From: Virgibacillus necropolis | GTDB lineage: Bacteria; Bacillota; Bacilli; Bacillales; Amphibacillaceae | Length of the DNA: 64,000 bases | NCBI RefSeq assembly: GCF_002224365.1 | Contig: NZ_CP022437.1 | Location: 1,550,001 to 1,614,000, forward strand | Direction: 5' to 3' | Part shown: positions 26,645 to 38,360 of the stretch, in pieces | How the letters are laid out: every line of letters starts with the position of its first letter | How positions within the stretch are numbered: the stretch's first letter is position 1 | Made by a program: the position numbers and the translations under genes | The notes under the pieces: generated by a model | What the model saw: only the letters and a program-made list of their open reading frames with translations | Told to the model about the DNA's origin: nothing | Database searches by the model: none

Positions 26645-27004
26645 GTGGCTTTAACATTTTATTGGTATCCTAATTGTGGCACGTGTAAAAAAGCAAAAAA
26701 ATGGCTAGATGATAACAATATCGATTATACTAGTATACATATTGTTGAAGAAACCCCATCTGAACAAGCAATTTTAGACATGATGAACAAAAGTGAGCTT
26801 CCTGCAAAAAAGTTTTTTAATACAAGTGGGAAAAGCTATCGCGAGAAAAATATTAAAGAAAAAATTGTGAATGCTTCAAATGAAGAGATGGCAAGAATTC
26901 TAGCGTCTGATGGTATGCTAATTAAACGTCCATTAACAACAGATGGTGAAACGGTCACAGTCGGATTTAAAGAAGAAATCTTTAATCATACATGGAAAAA
27001 ATAA
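26645..27004 (+). CDS. yusI: YusI, ArsC/Spx-like protein
   Basis: A 119-residue thioredoxin-fold protein of the ArsC/Spx family, with the N-terminal motif FYWYPNCGTCKKAKKWL holding a CxxC-type pair and the late MLIKRPLTTDGETVTVGF typical of this family. The GTG at 26645 lies seven bases after TTGGAGG; the longer frame from 26627 includes that ribosome site. In B. subtilis yusI also lies between fadE and gcvH. Its substrate is not known; arsenate reduction should not be assumed. Confidence 0.9.
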   Translation: MALTFYWYPNCGTCKKAKKWLDDNNIDYTSIHIVEETPSEQAILDMMNKSELPAKKFFNTSGKSYREKNIKEKIVNASNEEMARILASDGMLIKRPLTTDGETVTVGFKEEIFNHTWKK

Positions 27005-27030
27005 TAGAACTAATTAATGGAGGGATTTAA

Positions 27031-27414
27031 ATGAGTTTACCAAAAGACTTATTATATTCAGAGGAACATGAGTGGGTAAAAAAAGAAGATGGTAAGGTAC
27101 GTATTGGTATTACAGAATTCGCGCAATCCGAGTTAGGTGATATCGTATTTGTTGAACTTCCAGAGGTTGGAGACGAAATTGAAGCGGATGAGCCATTTGG
27201 TAGTGTTGAGTCAGTTAAAACGGTTTCTGAATTATATGCTCCTGTTAGTGGGAAAGTTGTTGAAGTTAATGAAGATCTTGAAGATAGCCCAGAATTCGTT
27301 AACGAATCTCCTTATGAAAAAGCATGGATGGTTGTCGTTGAGCTATCAAGTGAATCAGAACTAGATGAATTATTATCTTCTGAAAAATATGAAGAAGTAA
27401 TTAGTGAAAGTTAA
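27031..27414 (+). CDS. gcvH: Glycine cleavage system H protein
   Basis: A 127-residue lipoyl-domain protein. The lipoylated Lys lies in [19 protein letters not shown], and the N-terminal half ([20 protein letters not shown]) is typical. It shuttles the aminomethyl group in glycine cleavage; in Bacillus it is also the intermediate for lipoate transfer by LipL. GGAGG lies eight bases before the ATG. No other gcv genes lie nearby, as in B. subtilis. Confidence 0.96.
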   Translation: MSLPKDLLYSEEHEWVKKEDGKVRIGITEFAQSELGDIVFVELPEVGDEIEADEPFGSVESVKTVSELYAPVSGKVVEVNEDLEDSPEFVNESPYEKAWMVVVELSSESELDELLSSEKYEEVISES

Positions 27415-27516
27415 TTTAATATAGTTTGACGAGCAGTAAAACCTTGATTGATTCAACTAGCATATAGCGAGAAAGAAACTGAATGAAGTTTCACTTTATT
27501 AAATAGAACTTATTTT

Positions 27517-27562
27517 AGGCTGACTTGCACCTTTTAAAAAGGGATGTATAGTCAGCCTTATT
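27517..27562 (+). terminator. Hairpin after gcvH
   Basis: The perfect stem AGGCTGACT against AGTCAGCCT encloses a 24-base loop and is followed by only TATT. It may be a weak terminator or a processing site. Confidence 0.4.
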
Positions 27563-27622
27563 CACATCATATGATTAGTGTATAGAAGTTAATTTGCTTG
27601 ATTTCATGAGGAGTGATATGTC

Positions 27623-27979
27623 ATGATTACACCTGAACCTGACAAAGTTATTATTGTTGAAGGGTTAACAGATAAAAAACAAATTGAAAAAATAATCACG
27701 GAACCAGTTACGATTATTTGTACAAATGGAACGTTTGGTGTGGCTCGTTTTGATGAGCTTTTAGACACCTATGATTTGGACAATAAAGAAGTTTATATTC
27801 TTGCAGATGAAGACAATGCTGGAATGAAACTTAGAAAACAACTAACCCGTGAGCTTCCGCATGCTGAACATATTCATGTGAGTAGTGAATTTCGTGAAGT
27901 AGCAACAACTCCAGAATCTGCACTTGCTACAGCATTAGTAAGCAAGCGAATTAATGTTAATCCAATATTTTTGATTTAA
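27623..27979 (+). CDS. yusF: YusF-like Toprim-domain protein
   Basis: A 118-residue protein that is little more than a Toprim domain. It has the conserved acidic strand end KVIIVEGLTDKKQ (catalytic Glu) and the DxD-like VYILADEDNAGMKLRKQL. Such small Toprim proteins resemble RNase M5 and primase active sites and probably act on nucleic acid. Substrate is unknown. B. subtilis yusF has the same position after gcvH. GAGGAGTGA precedes the ATG. Confidence 0.9.
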   Translation: MITPEPDKVIIVEGLTDKKQIEKIITEPVTIICTNGTFGVARFDELLDTYDLDNKEVYILADEDNAGMKLRKQLTRELPHAEHIHVSSEFREVATTPESALATALVSKRINVNPIFLI

Positions 27980-27980
27980 A

Positions 27981-28204
27981 TTAAAGTGTGTGTTCAAAAA
28001 GGCGGCAAATTAGAAACAAGGTCGACAAAGAACGCAACGTCCTGTTGCAAAGTCGACATTAGCACGTCCTGTGCGTCAAGTTCAGGCCGCGAAGATTTTG
28101 AGGACCGGAGCGTATGCTTTTAATACGTGAGGACCGGAAAAACTGAGCAACGAAGAAATTCGCCGTTTATCATTTGGTGACTTTTTGACAACCTCTTAAA
28201 GTGT
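27981..28204. mobile_element. Repeat family B, full copy, with 9-bp flanking direct repeats
   Basis: An element of about 206 bp between yusF and yusE, bounded by TTAAAGTGT at 27981-27989 and 28196-28204. Its ends are imperfect inverted repeats (GTTCAAAAAGGC against CTTTTTGACAAC). Inside, GTCGAC-AAAGAACGCAACGTCCTGTTGC and GTCGAC-ATTAGCACGTCCTGTGC look like a tandem duplication, and GAGGACCGGA occurs twice. A short inverted copy lies at 56145-56222. AGTGTG is also conserved next to that second copy, so the exact border is uncertain. Confidence 0.6.
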
Positions 28205-28216
28205 AAGGTGATAGTA

Positions 28217-28528
28217 TTGCAACCAATAACAGATGAACAACTAAAGCAAGATCATTACTTTTTATACATTTATACACCTTTTTGTGGGACCTGTCATTTG
28301 GCAAAAACGATGTTACACAAAATCGAATCGGTCCATAAAGAGAATATTTTTTTGGAGATGAATGCATCTTTATACCCTGAATTCATGCAAGAAGCACAAG
28401 TTGAAAGTGTTCCATGTCTTCTTATTAAGGATAACAATGTAATCAAAGAAAAAGTTTATGCATTCCAATCGATACCCAATATCTATACTTATTTGATGAA
28501 GTATGAGCCGAAGCTGTTCGCAACTTAA
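28217..28528 (+). CDS. yusE: YusE-like thioredoxin-family protein
   Basis: A 103-residue thioredoxin-like protein with the active-site segment YIYTPFCGTCHLAKTML (CGTC) and the cis-Pro region VESVPCLLI. It lacks a signal peptide, so it is cytoplasmic. The TTG at 28217 follows AAGGTGA by five bases and is preferred to a GTG at 28208 that overlaps that site. The position between yusF and metN matches yusE in B. subtilis. The gene is likely a disulfide reductase of unknown partner. Confidence 0.88.
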   Translation: MQPITDEQLKQDHYFLYIYTPFCGTCHLAKTMLHKIESVHKENIFLEMNASLYPEFMQEAQVESVPCLLIKDNNVIKEKVYAFQSIPNIYTYLMKYEPKLFAT

Positions 28529-28600
28529 TTTTTTGTTGACAGGTGTCTAATCTGGTGGTACGATTTGATTTGTAACTTTTTATACCATTAAATAATTTTA

Positions 28601-28777
28601 CTCTCTTATCTAGAGCGGTGGAGGGGCTGGCCCTATGAAACCGCGGCAACCTTCAAACGATTTATTGTTTGAAAGGTGCTAACTCCTGCGAAGCGATTGC
28701 TTTGGCAGATGGGAGAACGTAAAGACTTAAATTATTACGTCTTTCTGTTCTTTCACAGAAAAGACGTTTTTTATTTT
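28601..28777 (+). ncRNA. SAM-I (S-box) riboswitch with terminator
   Basis: The S-box core is plain: CTCTTATCTAGAGCGGTGGA, then GGGGCTGGCCCTATGAAACC, GCGGCAACC, a hairpin, AAGGTGCTAACTCCTG and GGCAGATGGGAGAACG. The expression platform is the terminator ACGTCTTTCTGT against ACAGAAAAGACGT plus TTTTTTATTTTTT (28737-28777). Binding of SAM would terminate transcription before metNPQ. The gene it controls starts 228 bases later, beyond an inserted repeat. Confidence 0.96.
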
Positions 28778-28865
28778 TTACAGACTATAAAATGGAAGAG
28801 CTGTGGAATACTAATCAACAAAATTAGCTACTTCTCGTTTTATGGCTAGTGCTTTTGTTTTTATT

Positions 28866-28987
28866 TGTCTAGCTCCAGCGCCTAGACACTAGGGGACATA
28901 AGCAGTTCGCTTCCGCGCGAGCAAAGCACCCACACTGCACCGCTCTGCTTATGCTTGTCGTGTCTTTCAAGGCGCTTTCGCTTTTCT
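28866..28987. repeat. Repeat family C (GTCTAGCTCCAGCGCC type)
   Basis: Begins GTCTAGCTCCAGCGCCTAG and ends CAAGGCGCTTTCGCTTTTC. This is a palindromic intergenic repeat that I recognise as widespread in Bacillaceae genomes. Inverted arms include AGCGCC-TAGACAC against GTGTC-TTTCAAGGCGCT, and CATAAGCAG against CTGCTTATG. It sits between the SAM riboswitch terminator and the metN ribosome site and is transcribed in the met leader. No other copy is in the window. Confidence 0.75.
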
Positions 28988-29004
28988 TATTTAGGAGGTT
29001 TTTT

Positions 29005-30036
29005 ATGATTTCGATTGAAGGTTTACGTAAACAATTTATAACGAATAAATCGACAATCCATGCGGTTGATGATTTGTCGTTAACAATAAAAGAAGGTGAA
29101 ATATTTGGTGTCATCGGGTACAGTGGTGCTGGAAAAAGTACCTTTGTCCGGTTATTAAACCGTTTGGAGGAGCCATCTGGTGGTCGTATTGTAATTGACC
29201 AACAGGAAATCACTTCTCTTAATACCAAGCAATTACGCTTAGCCAGACAGGAAATTGGAATGATTTTTCAGCATTTTAATCTCCTATGGTCAAGAACGGT
29301 GAGGGATAATATTACGTTTCCTTTAGAAATTGCTGGCGTTCCAAAAAATGAACGCGATGAGCGGGTTACAGAGCTTATTCGTTTAGTTGGATTAACAGGC
29401 AGGGAAACCGCCTATCCTTCCCAACTAAGCGGTGGGCAAAAGCAACGGGTTGGTATCGCACGGGCATTAGCCAATAATCCAAAAGTATTACTTTGCGATG
29501 AAGCGACATCCGCACTTGATCCAGAGACAACAAACTCAATACTCGATTTATTAGTCGATATTAATGAAAAGCTCGGTTTAACCATTATTTTAATTACCCA
29601 TGAAATGCATGTGATTCGAAAGATCTGTAATCAGGTGGCTGTTATGGAAAATGGAAAAATTGTTGAACAAGGAGATGTTCTAGATATTTTCTTAAGACCA
29701 CAGCAGCAGGTTACAAGGAAATTCGTAGAGCAAGTTATGGGTACAGAAGATGAAAATGAAAGTATAGATCAGCTTGTTCAAAGTTATGATCAAGGAAAGA
29801 TTGTTCGCCTTCACTTTATCGGTGAAACGACCAATCAGGCTTTAATCAGTCACTTGGCAAAAAAATATGAGGTTGACATTAATATTTTACAAGGGAAAAT
29901 CACCCAAACACAGCGCGGAGCTTATGGAACAATATTTGTCCAAATGATTGGAGAAAAAACAGAACTAGATGAATCGGTACGTTTTGTGACAGACGATACT
30001 TCCGTGGAAGTAGAGGTGATTCGCGATGTTAACTAA
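29005..30036 (+). CDS. metN: MetN, methionine ABC transporter ATPase
   Basis: A 343-residue ABC ATPase with Walker A GYSGAGKSTFVRLL, signature LSGGQKQRVGIARAL, Walker B VLLCDEATSALDPET and the switch His in LITHEMHVI. The C-terminal NIL/ACT-like domain (about 265-343), which senses methionine in this family, is present. The ATG at 29005 follows TTAGGAGG; a longer frame from 28951 starts inside repeat C and is rejected. First of metN-metP-metQ under SAM riboswitch control. Confidence 0.95.
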   Translation: MISIEGLRKQFITNKSTIHAVDDLSLTIKEGEIFGVIGYSGAGKSTFVRLLNRLEEPSGGRIVIDQQEITSLNTKQLRLARQEIGMIFQHFNLLWSRTVRDNITFPLEIAGVPKNERDERVTELIRLVGLTGRETAYPSQLSGGQKQRVGIARALANNPKVLLCDEATSALDPETTNSILDLLVDINEKLGLTIILITHEMHVIRKICNQVAVMENGKIVEQGDVLDIFLRPQQQVTRKFVEQVMGTEDENESIDQLVQSYDQGKIVRLHFIGETTNQALISHLAKKYEVDINILQGKITQTQRGAYGTIFVQMIGEKTELDESVRFVTDDTSVEVEVIRDVN

Positions 30037-30694
30037 ATTGTTTCCTAATCTAGATGTACAGGATTTTTGGATAGCCACTTATGAAACATTTTATATGACC
30101 ATTTTAGCTTTGATTGGAACATTTATTTTAGGAATCTTGCTAGGCTTACTTTTATATCTGACAACGAAAAATGGGATATGGGAAAACAAATTTTTGAACA
30201 TGATTGTAGCAGCCATTGTTAATGTTTTTCGGGCTATTCCGTTTATCATTTTAATTTTGCTATTATTTCCTTTTACCGACTTTTTAATTGGTACGATACG
30301 CGGTCCAAACGCAGCGTTACCAGCATTAATTATAGGATCCGCACCGTTTTACGGTAGGTTAGTTGAAATAGCTTTGAGAGAGGTTGATAAAGGAGTTGTT
30401 GAAGCCGCGAAGTCAATGGGGGCCAAAACACGCACGATTATTTTTCGGGTACTATTGCCTGAATCCATGCCGGCACTTATTTCTGGCCTGACGGTTACGG
30501 CAATTGCTTTAATTGGTTATACTGCGATGGCTGGCGTCATTGGTGCGGGTGGACTCGGAAACTACGCTTATTTTTACGGTTTCCAACGACATGATTTTGA
30601 TGTTGTGTTAGTTTGTACCATATTGATTGTCATTATTGTATTTATTTTTCAGTTCATTGGAGACTTCATTTCCAACAAATTAGATAAAAGATAA
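30026..30694 (+). CDS. metP: MetP (MetI), methionine ABC transporter permease
   Basis: A 222-residue permease with five helices and the coupling motif EAAKSMGAKTRTIIFRVLLPE. The segment VFRAIPFIILILLLFPF is typical of MetI/YusB. The ATG overlaps the end of metN by 11 bases, implying coupled translation. It imports methionine and methionine sulfoxide with MetN and MetQ. Confidence 0.95.
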   Translation: MLTKLFPNLDVQDFWIATYETFYMTILALIGTFILGILLGLLLYLTTKNGIWENKFLNMIVAAIVNVFRAIPFIILILLLFPFTDFLIGTIRGPNAALPALIIGSAPFYGRLVEIALREVDKGVVEAAKSMGAKTRTIIFRVLLPESMPALISGLTVTAIALIGYTAMAGVIGAGGLGNYAYFYGFQRHDFDVVLVCTILIVIIVFIFQFIGDFISNKLDKR

Positions 30695-30706
30695 GGGGAG
30701 AATATT

Positions 30707-31534
30707 ATGAAGAAAATTTTAGCGTTTGTTTCAGTTCTCGTATTATTGGCGTTAGCTGCATGTGGAGGTAATGACGATACTAGTGGTAACAATGACTCAG
30801 AAATAACTGTAGGTGCATCTAGTGTCCCTCACGCTCAAATCTTAGAAGAAGCAAAGCCAATTCTTAAAGAAAAAGGTATTACGTTAAACATTGAAGAGTA
30901 TCAAGACTATGTTTTACCTAACCAAGACTTAGCTAGTGGTGATTTAGATGCAAATTACTTCCAACATATTCCATACTTGAATCAGCAAAAAGAAGAATTG
31001 GGTTATAATTTTACGCATCTTGGTGGAATTCATATTGAACCAATTGGAATTTATTCCAAAACAATTGAAAGTGTAGACGATATATCAAAAGGCACGGAAG
31101 TAATCATGAGCCGTTCGGTTGCTGATCATGGACGTATTCTATCCTTGTTAGAAAAAGAGGGGTTAATTAAGCTAGCGGAAGATGTTGATAAAGTTGAAGC
31201 AACAGTTGATGATATTGTTGAAAATCCTAAAAACTTACAATTCTCATCAGATATTGACGCAGCGCTTTTACCTGATATGTATCAGACTGAAGAAAATGCA
31301 TTAGTCGCAATTAATACAAATTATGCAATTGGCGCAGAGTTAAATCCAATGGAGGATGCTTTGATCCTAGAGGGTGAAGAATCGCCATATGTGAATGTAG
31401 TTGCGGTTCAGAAGGAAAATAAAGATAATGAAGCATTAAATACCTTAGTTGATGTATTGCACTCTGACGAAATTCAAAACTTTATCTTAGAAGAATTTGA
31501 TGGAGCAATTGTTCCAGTTGATGGGAAAAAGTAA
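30707..31534 (+). CDS. metQ: MetQ, methionine-binding lipoprotein
   Basis: A 275-residue NlpA/MetQ-family lipoprotein. The signal peptide has lipobox LALAAC (Cys about 19). Family motifs include VGASSVPHAQILEEAKPIL, LASGDLDANYFQHIPYLN and GGIHIEPIGIYSK. It delivers methionine to MetNP. GGGGAG lies before the ATG, 12 bases after metP. No strong terminator is seen directly after it. Confidence 0.95.
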   Translation: MKKILAFVSVLVLLALAACGGNDDTSGNNDSEITVGASSVPHAQILEEAKPILKEKGITLNIEEYQDYVLPNQDLASGDLDANYFQHIPYLNQQKEELGYNFTHLGGIHIEPIGIYSKTIESVDDISKGTEVIMSRSVADHGRILSLLEKEGLIKLAEDVDKVEATVDDIVENPKNLQFSSDIDAALLPDMYQTEENALVAINTNYAIGAELNPMEDALILEGEESPYVNVVAVQKENKDNEALNTLVDVLHSDEIQNFILEEFDGAIVPVDGKK

Positions 31535-31733
31535 ATTCGGAGTATTGTAAAGTAAATGGAAGCAATTAGTTAAATAAAATAAGAAAAGATCGCTAACTTC
31601 ATTTCAGGGGGAAATATTCAATCTGAATCGTTATCCTACGTTTATTTGCGTTTTGTAAGGGTACTATAATTGTGTTAACCTTATTATTGTACTTAATTCG
31701 AAAGGATGATTCACTATTTATAGTGGGATACGA

Positions 31734-31904
31734 ATGAAACACACTCCTGAAATGGAGAAAGCGATGCAACAGTCACACAATATGGGCTATGCAGAGTACG
31801 GACGCAAGTTAGAGAATCAAATTGCAGTTGAAAAAAAACGTCAACATGAATATGAAAAATGTAAACACATGGTAGCTGAACTAGATAATCAATTACACAA
31901 ATAA
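31734..31904 (+). CDS. Hypothetical 56-aa helical protein
   Basis: An ORF of 56 codons (MKHTPEMEKAMQQSHNMGYA to LDNQLHK) in the metQ-sufC interval. It is highly charged, rich in Gln, Glu, Lys and His, predicted all-helical, with no membrane segment and one Cys. The ribosome site is poor (AGTGGGATACGA before ATG), but the codon use looks coding and a clean terminator follows 18 bases later. I do not recognise a family. Confidence 0.5.
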   Translation: MKHTPEMEKAMQQSHNMGYAEYGRKLENQIAVEKKRQHEYEKCKHMVAELDNQLHK

Positions 31905-31921
31905 AATAGAACGTATGTCTA

Positions 31922-31968
31922 TGTTGGTGATGTGAAGAGATTCACATCATCAGCATTTTTCTTTTTAC
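31922..31968 (+). terminator. Terminator before the suf operon
   Basis: A stem of about 15 bp with wobble pairs (TGTTGGTGATGTGAA against TTCACATCATCAGCA), then TTTTTCTTTTT. It closes the unit containing the small ORF, possibly metNPQ as well. Confidence 0.85.
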
Positions 31969-32140
31969 ATATTAATATAGAAGAAACTCGTACTTTTTAA
32001 AGGATAGAATACGCCAGTACTTGATTTAAAAGAGTTGAAAATAAATTGGAAATGATTTAAGATTGTAATGAGAATAAATTGAGAATGGATATAATTGTTC
32101 ATTTGATAAATAGCATATAACAGTAATTGGAGGTATCGAC

Positions 32141-32926
32141 ATGGCAGGATCAACACTAGAAATAAAAAATCTTCGTGTATCGATTGAAGATAGTGAAATA
32201 TTGAAAGGGGTAAACCTTACGATAAAAGGTGGCGAGTTCCATGCAGTTATGGGACCAAATGGTACAGGAAAGTCGACACTTGCATCTGCAATCATGGGGC
32301 ATCCTAAATATGAAATAACAGAAGGAAGCGTCCTTTTAGATGGCGAAGATGTTCTTGAAATGGAAGTAGATGAACGCGCTCGCGCAGGACTTTTCTTAGG
32401 TATGCAATATCCAAGTGAGATTAGTGGAGTAACAACTTCTGACTTCTTGCGTTCATCTGTAAACGCTCGTCGCGCGGAAGGTGATGAAATTTCTTTAATG
32501 AAATTCATTAAAGAAATGGATAGTACACTTGATTATCTTGAAATTGATAAAAATATGGCGCAACGTTATTTAAATACAGGTTTCTCCGGTGGGGAAAAGA
32601 AGCGTAATGAAATTCTTCAGCTTATGATGATTAAGCCTGAAATTGCAATTTTAGATGAAATTGACTCAGGACTTGATATTGATGCATTGAAAGTAGTATC
32701 AAAAGGAATTAATAAGTTGCGCGATGAAAATTTCGGTTGCTTGATTATTACACACTACCAACGTCTATTGAATTATATTACGCCAGATCATGTTCATATC
32801 ATGATGCAAGGCCGTGTCGTTAAATCCGGCGGACCTGAGCTTGCTAAACGATTAGAAGCAGAAGGATACGAGTGGATTAAAGAAGAATTAGGTATTGAAG
32901 ACGAAACTGTAGGGCAAAAAGCGTAG
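32141..32926 (+). CDS. sufC: SufC, Fe-S assembly ATPase
   Basis: A 261-residue ABC-type ATPase with Walker A GPNGTGKSTLASAIMG, signature FSGGEKKRNEILQ, Walker B IAILDEIDSGLDIDAL and the switch His in IITHYQRLL. It drives scaffold rearrangement in the SufBCD complex. TTGGAGG lies before the ATG. First gene of the conserved sufCDSUB operon of Bacillus. Confidence 0.97.
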   Translation: MAGSTLEIKNLRVSIEDSEILKGVNLTIKGGEFHAVMGPNGTGKSTLASAIMGHPKYEITEGSVLLDGEDVLEMEVDERARAGLFLGMQYPSEISGVTTSDFLRSSVNARRAEGDEISLMKFIKEMDSTLDYLEIDKNMAQRYLNTGFSGGEKKRNEILQLMMIKPEIAILDEIDSGLDIDALKVVSKGINKLRDENFGCLIITHYQRLLNYITPDHVHIMMQGRVVKSGGPELAKRLEAEGYEWIKEELGIEDETVGQKA

Positions 32927-32943
32927 AAGTTAGGAGGGATAAT

Positions 32944-35889
<2,946 letters not shown>

Positions 35890-35948
35890 GTAGCCAATCG
35901 ATCATTTTATGAAACTTGAGTTACAAACACCTAAAGGAGGTTTTTTAG

Positions 35949-37346
35949 ATGGCGAAAAAAGCACCTGAAATAGAAGAGTATAAGTATGGATTTCATGATA
36001 AAGACGTTTCCATTTTTCGTACAGAAAAAGGGTTAACACCGAATGTGGTAAAAGAAATTTCTAAAATTAAAGATGAACCTCAGTGGATGCTTGATTACCG
36101 TTTGAAAGCATTGGAGCAATTTTATAAAATGCCTATGCCACAATGGGGCGGAGATCTTTCTGAATTGAATTTTGATGAGATCATCTATTACGTTAAACCA
36201 TCAGAACGTCAAGGAAAAACATGGGATGAAGTACCTGAGGAAATTAAACAAACTTTTGATAAGCTAGGAATTCCAGAGGCTGAGCAAAAATACTTGGCAG
36301 GTGTTTCTGCACAATATGAATCTGAGGTTGTGTACCATAGCTTGAAAAAGGATTTATCAGATTTAGGAATTATCTTTAAAGATACAGACACTGCGTTAAA
36401 AGAAAACGAAGACTTATTTAAAGAGTATTTCGGAAAAGTTATTCCTGCTTCTGACAATAAGTTCTCTGCATTAAATTCAGCAGTATGGTCAGGTGGTTCG
36501 TTCATATACGTACCAAAAGGCGTACAAACAACAACACCGCTACAAGCCTATTTCCGTATCAACTCGGAAAACATGGGACAATTCGAACGTACACTGATCA
36601 TTGTTGATGAAGGTGCATCCGTTCACTATGTAGAAGGTTGTACAGCACCAGTTTATACTACGAATTCCTTGCATAGTGCAGTTGTTGAAATCTTTGTTAA
36701 GAAAGACGCATACTGTCGCTATACAACAATTCAAAACTGGGCAAACAATGTTTATAACCTGGTAACAAAACGTGCAACATGCGATGCGAACGCAACAATG
36801 GAATGGGTCGATGGCAACATTGGATCTAAGTTAACAATGAAGTATCCTGCTGTCATCTTAAAAGGTGAAGGTGCACGTGGTATGACATTATCTATTGCGA
36901 TCGCTGGCCGTGGACAACACCAAGATGCTGGAGCTAAAATGCACCACTTAGCACCAAACACTTCATCTACTATTGTTTCGAAATCAATTTCAAAACAAGG
37001 TGGTAAAGTAACGTATCGCGGAATCGTTCATTTCGGACGTAAAGCAGACGGCGCACGCTCTAACATCGAGTGTGACACGTTAATTATGGATAATGAATCT
37101 ACTTCAGATACCATTCCATACAATGAAGTAAATAACGAAAATATTTCACTCGAGCACGAAGCAAAAGTTTCAAAAGTTTCTGAAGAACAATTATTCTACT
37201 TAATGAGTAGAGGAATTAGCGAACAAGAAGCTACTGAAATGATCGTAATGGGCTTCATCGAGCCATTCACGAAAGAACTTCCAATGGAATACGCAGTTGA
37301 GATGAATCGACTAATTAAGTTTGAGATGGAAGGTTCGATAGGATAA
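35949..37346 (+). CDS. sufB: SufB, Fe-S scaffold subunit
   Basis: A 465-residue scaffold protein. Motifs are [41 protein letters not shown] with the proposed sulfur-accepting Cys, and [12 protein letters not shown]. It completes the SufBCD assembly machine. AAAGGAGG precedes the ATG, 59 bases after sufU. A strong terminator ends the operon. Confidence 0.97.
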   Translation: MAKKAPEIEEYKYGFHDKDVSIFRTEKGLTPNVVKEISKIKDEPQWMLDYRLKALEQFYKMPMPQWGGDLSELNFDEIIYYVKPSERQGKTWDEVPEEIKQTFDKLGIPEAEQKYLAGVSAQYESEVVYHSLKKDLSDLGIIFKDTDTALKENEDLFKEYFGKVIPASDNKFSALNSAVWSGGSFIYVPKGVQTTTPLQAYFRINSENMGQFERTLIIVDEGASVHYVEGCTAPVYTTNSLHSAVVEIFVKKDAYCRYTTIQNWANNVYNLVTKRATCDANATMEWVDGNIGSKLTMKYPAVILKGEGARGMTLSIAIAGRGQHQDAGAKMHHLAPNTSSTIVSKSISKQGGKVTYRGIVHFGRKADGARSNIECDTLIMDNESTSDTIPYNEVNNENISLEHEAKVSKVSEEQLFYLMSRGISEQEATEMIVMGFIEPFTKELPMEYAVEMNRLIKFEMEGSIG

Positions 37347-37354
37347 TAGCTTTA

Positions 37355-37397
37355 AACCCTTGTCACAACAGTGTTTGTGGCAAGGGTGTTTTTTTAT
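37355..37397 (+). terminator. Terminator of the suf operon
   Basis: The stem ACCCTTGTCACAA against TTGTGGCAAGGGT (one G-U) with TGTTTTTTTATTT after it. Confidence 0.85.
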
Positions 37398-37530
37398 TTG
37401 TGCCCCATTTGTACCCCGTAGTTGTCCATTGATTCATTATAAAACATATTTTTGCAAGTGATTTTGCTTGTTTTAGTAACTTACAATATGTCTTCATATG
37501 CTGATACCTTTGCTGTAGATATGCAGGTAA

Positions 37531-37764
37531 GTGTCAGCTGTTGAACGGTTGCGTGCTTATGAGAGTTTATTTGTCAATACCTATAAAGATGGAGTAAAAG
37601 TAGGGATGTTTAGACCACAGGATCCCCATCCGATTATCATGGGAATGTTCGGAATGGTGAATTGGCTTTATTAATGGTTTGACGAGGATGGAGCTTATTC
37701 AAAAGAAGCTATTACAAACCTCTATTTACAATTTCTTGAGCAAGGATACATGAAGGTAAAATAG
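37531..37764 (+). pseudogene. C-terminal remnant of a TetR-family regulator
   Basis: One frame reads VERLRAYESLFVNTYKDGVK, VGMFRPQDPHPIIMGMFGMV, NWLY, then a TAA stop, then WFDEDGAYSKEAITNLYLQF, LEQGYMKVK and a final stop. This is the ligand-binding C-terminus of TetR regulators of the type that ends LGMLNW.YQWY. The DNA-binding half is absent and one in-frame stop interrupts the rest, so it is a dead fragment. Confidence 0.7.
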
Positions 37765-37861
37765 GAGATTAAAATAGGTGGCATAATGTAAACCATATGC
37801 CACCTTTGGTTTTCTTTAATACAAGTTAGGTTATTCTGAAGTAGAATTAACTCTGTTATTA

Positions 37862-38322
37862 TTATAAATTACCAATCGACAAATATTTCGTTTCCAAATA
37901 AGGTTCAATTCCTTCTAGTCCACCTTCGCGTCCAAGTCCGCTCTCCTTCATACCGCCAAACGGTGCATGAGCAGCAGATGGAGCGCCATCATTCCAACCA
38001 ACGATACCAAAGTCTAAATTCTCATGTAAGTATGTCCCAGTCTGATAGTTATTAGTAAAGAAATAGGCTGCCAATCCATATGGAGTAGAGTTTGCAATTT
38101 CTACATCTTCTTCAATCGTTTTAAAACTTGTGATAGGAGCAACTGGTCCAAATGTTTCTTCATGCATGATGTCCATTTCAGACGTGACGTTTTTTAATAC
38201 AGTTGGATGGACAAAGAAATATCCTTTCTCTTTATCTGCATCGAATTTATTGAAATCAGGACTTGGGCACCTTTTTCAACCGCATTATTTATTTGAGAAA
38301 CAATTTTGTCGAAACTGTCCAT
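37862..38322 (-). pseudogene. C-terminal remnant of a succinate-semialdehyde-type aldehyde dehydrogenase
   Basis: The last 104 codons in one frame ([20 protein letters not shown] to [16 protein letters not shown] and the usual end) match GabD-type aldehyde dehydrogenases. The same frame continues upstream as [20 protein letters not shown]. Further upstream, homology ([20 protein letters not shown]) switches frame near 38255-38270. The catalytic Cys and cofactor-binding portion are missing, cut off before the neighbouring BCCT gene. It is a truncated, frameshifted remnant. Confidence 0.75.
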
Positions 38323-38360
38323 ATAGCTGGTACATTTATTTACAACTGGGAATCCAGCCA

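Noticed and set aside
26645-27004. Arsenate reductase for the ArsC-like protein
   Set aside because: The conserved yusI context and absence of ars genes make an arsenic role unsupported.
28951-29004. 18-codon N-terminal extension of MetN
   Set aside because: It begins within repeat C and runs through the TTAGGAGG ribosome site; MetN homologues start at the ATG at 29005.
32026-32508. 160-codon minus-strand frame opposite sufC
   Set aside because: Shadow of the conserved SufC frame.
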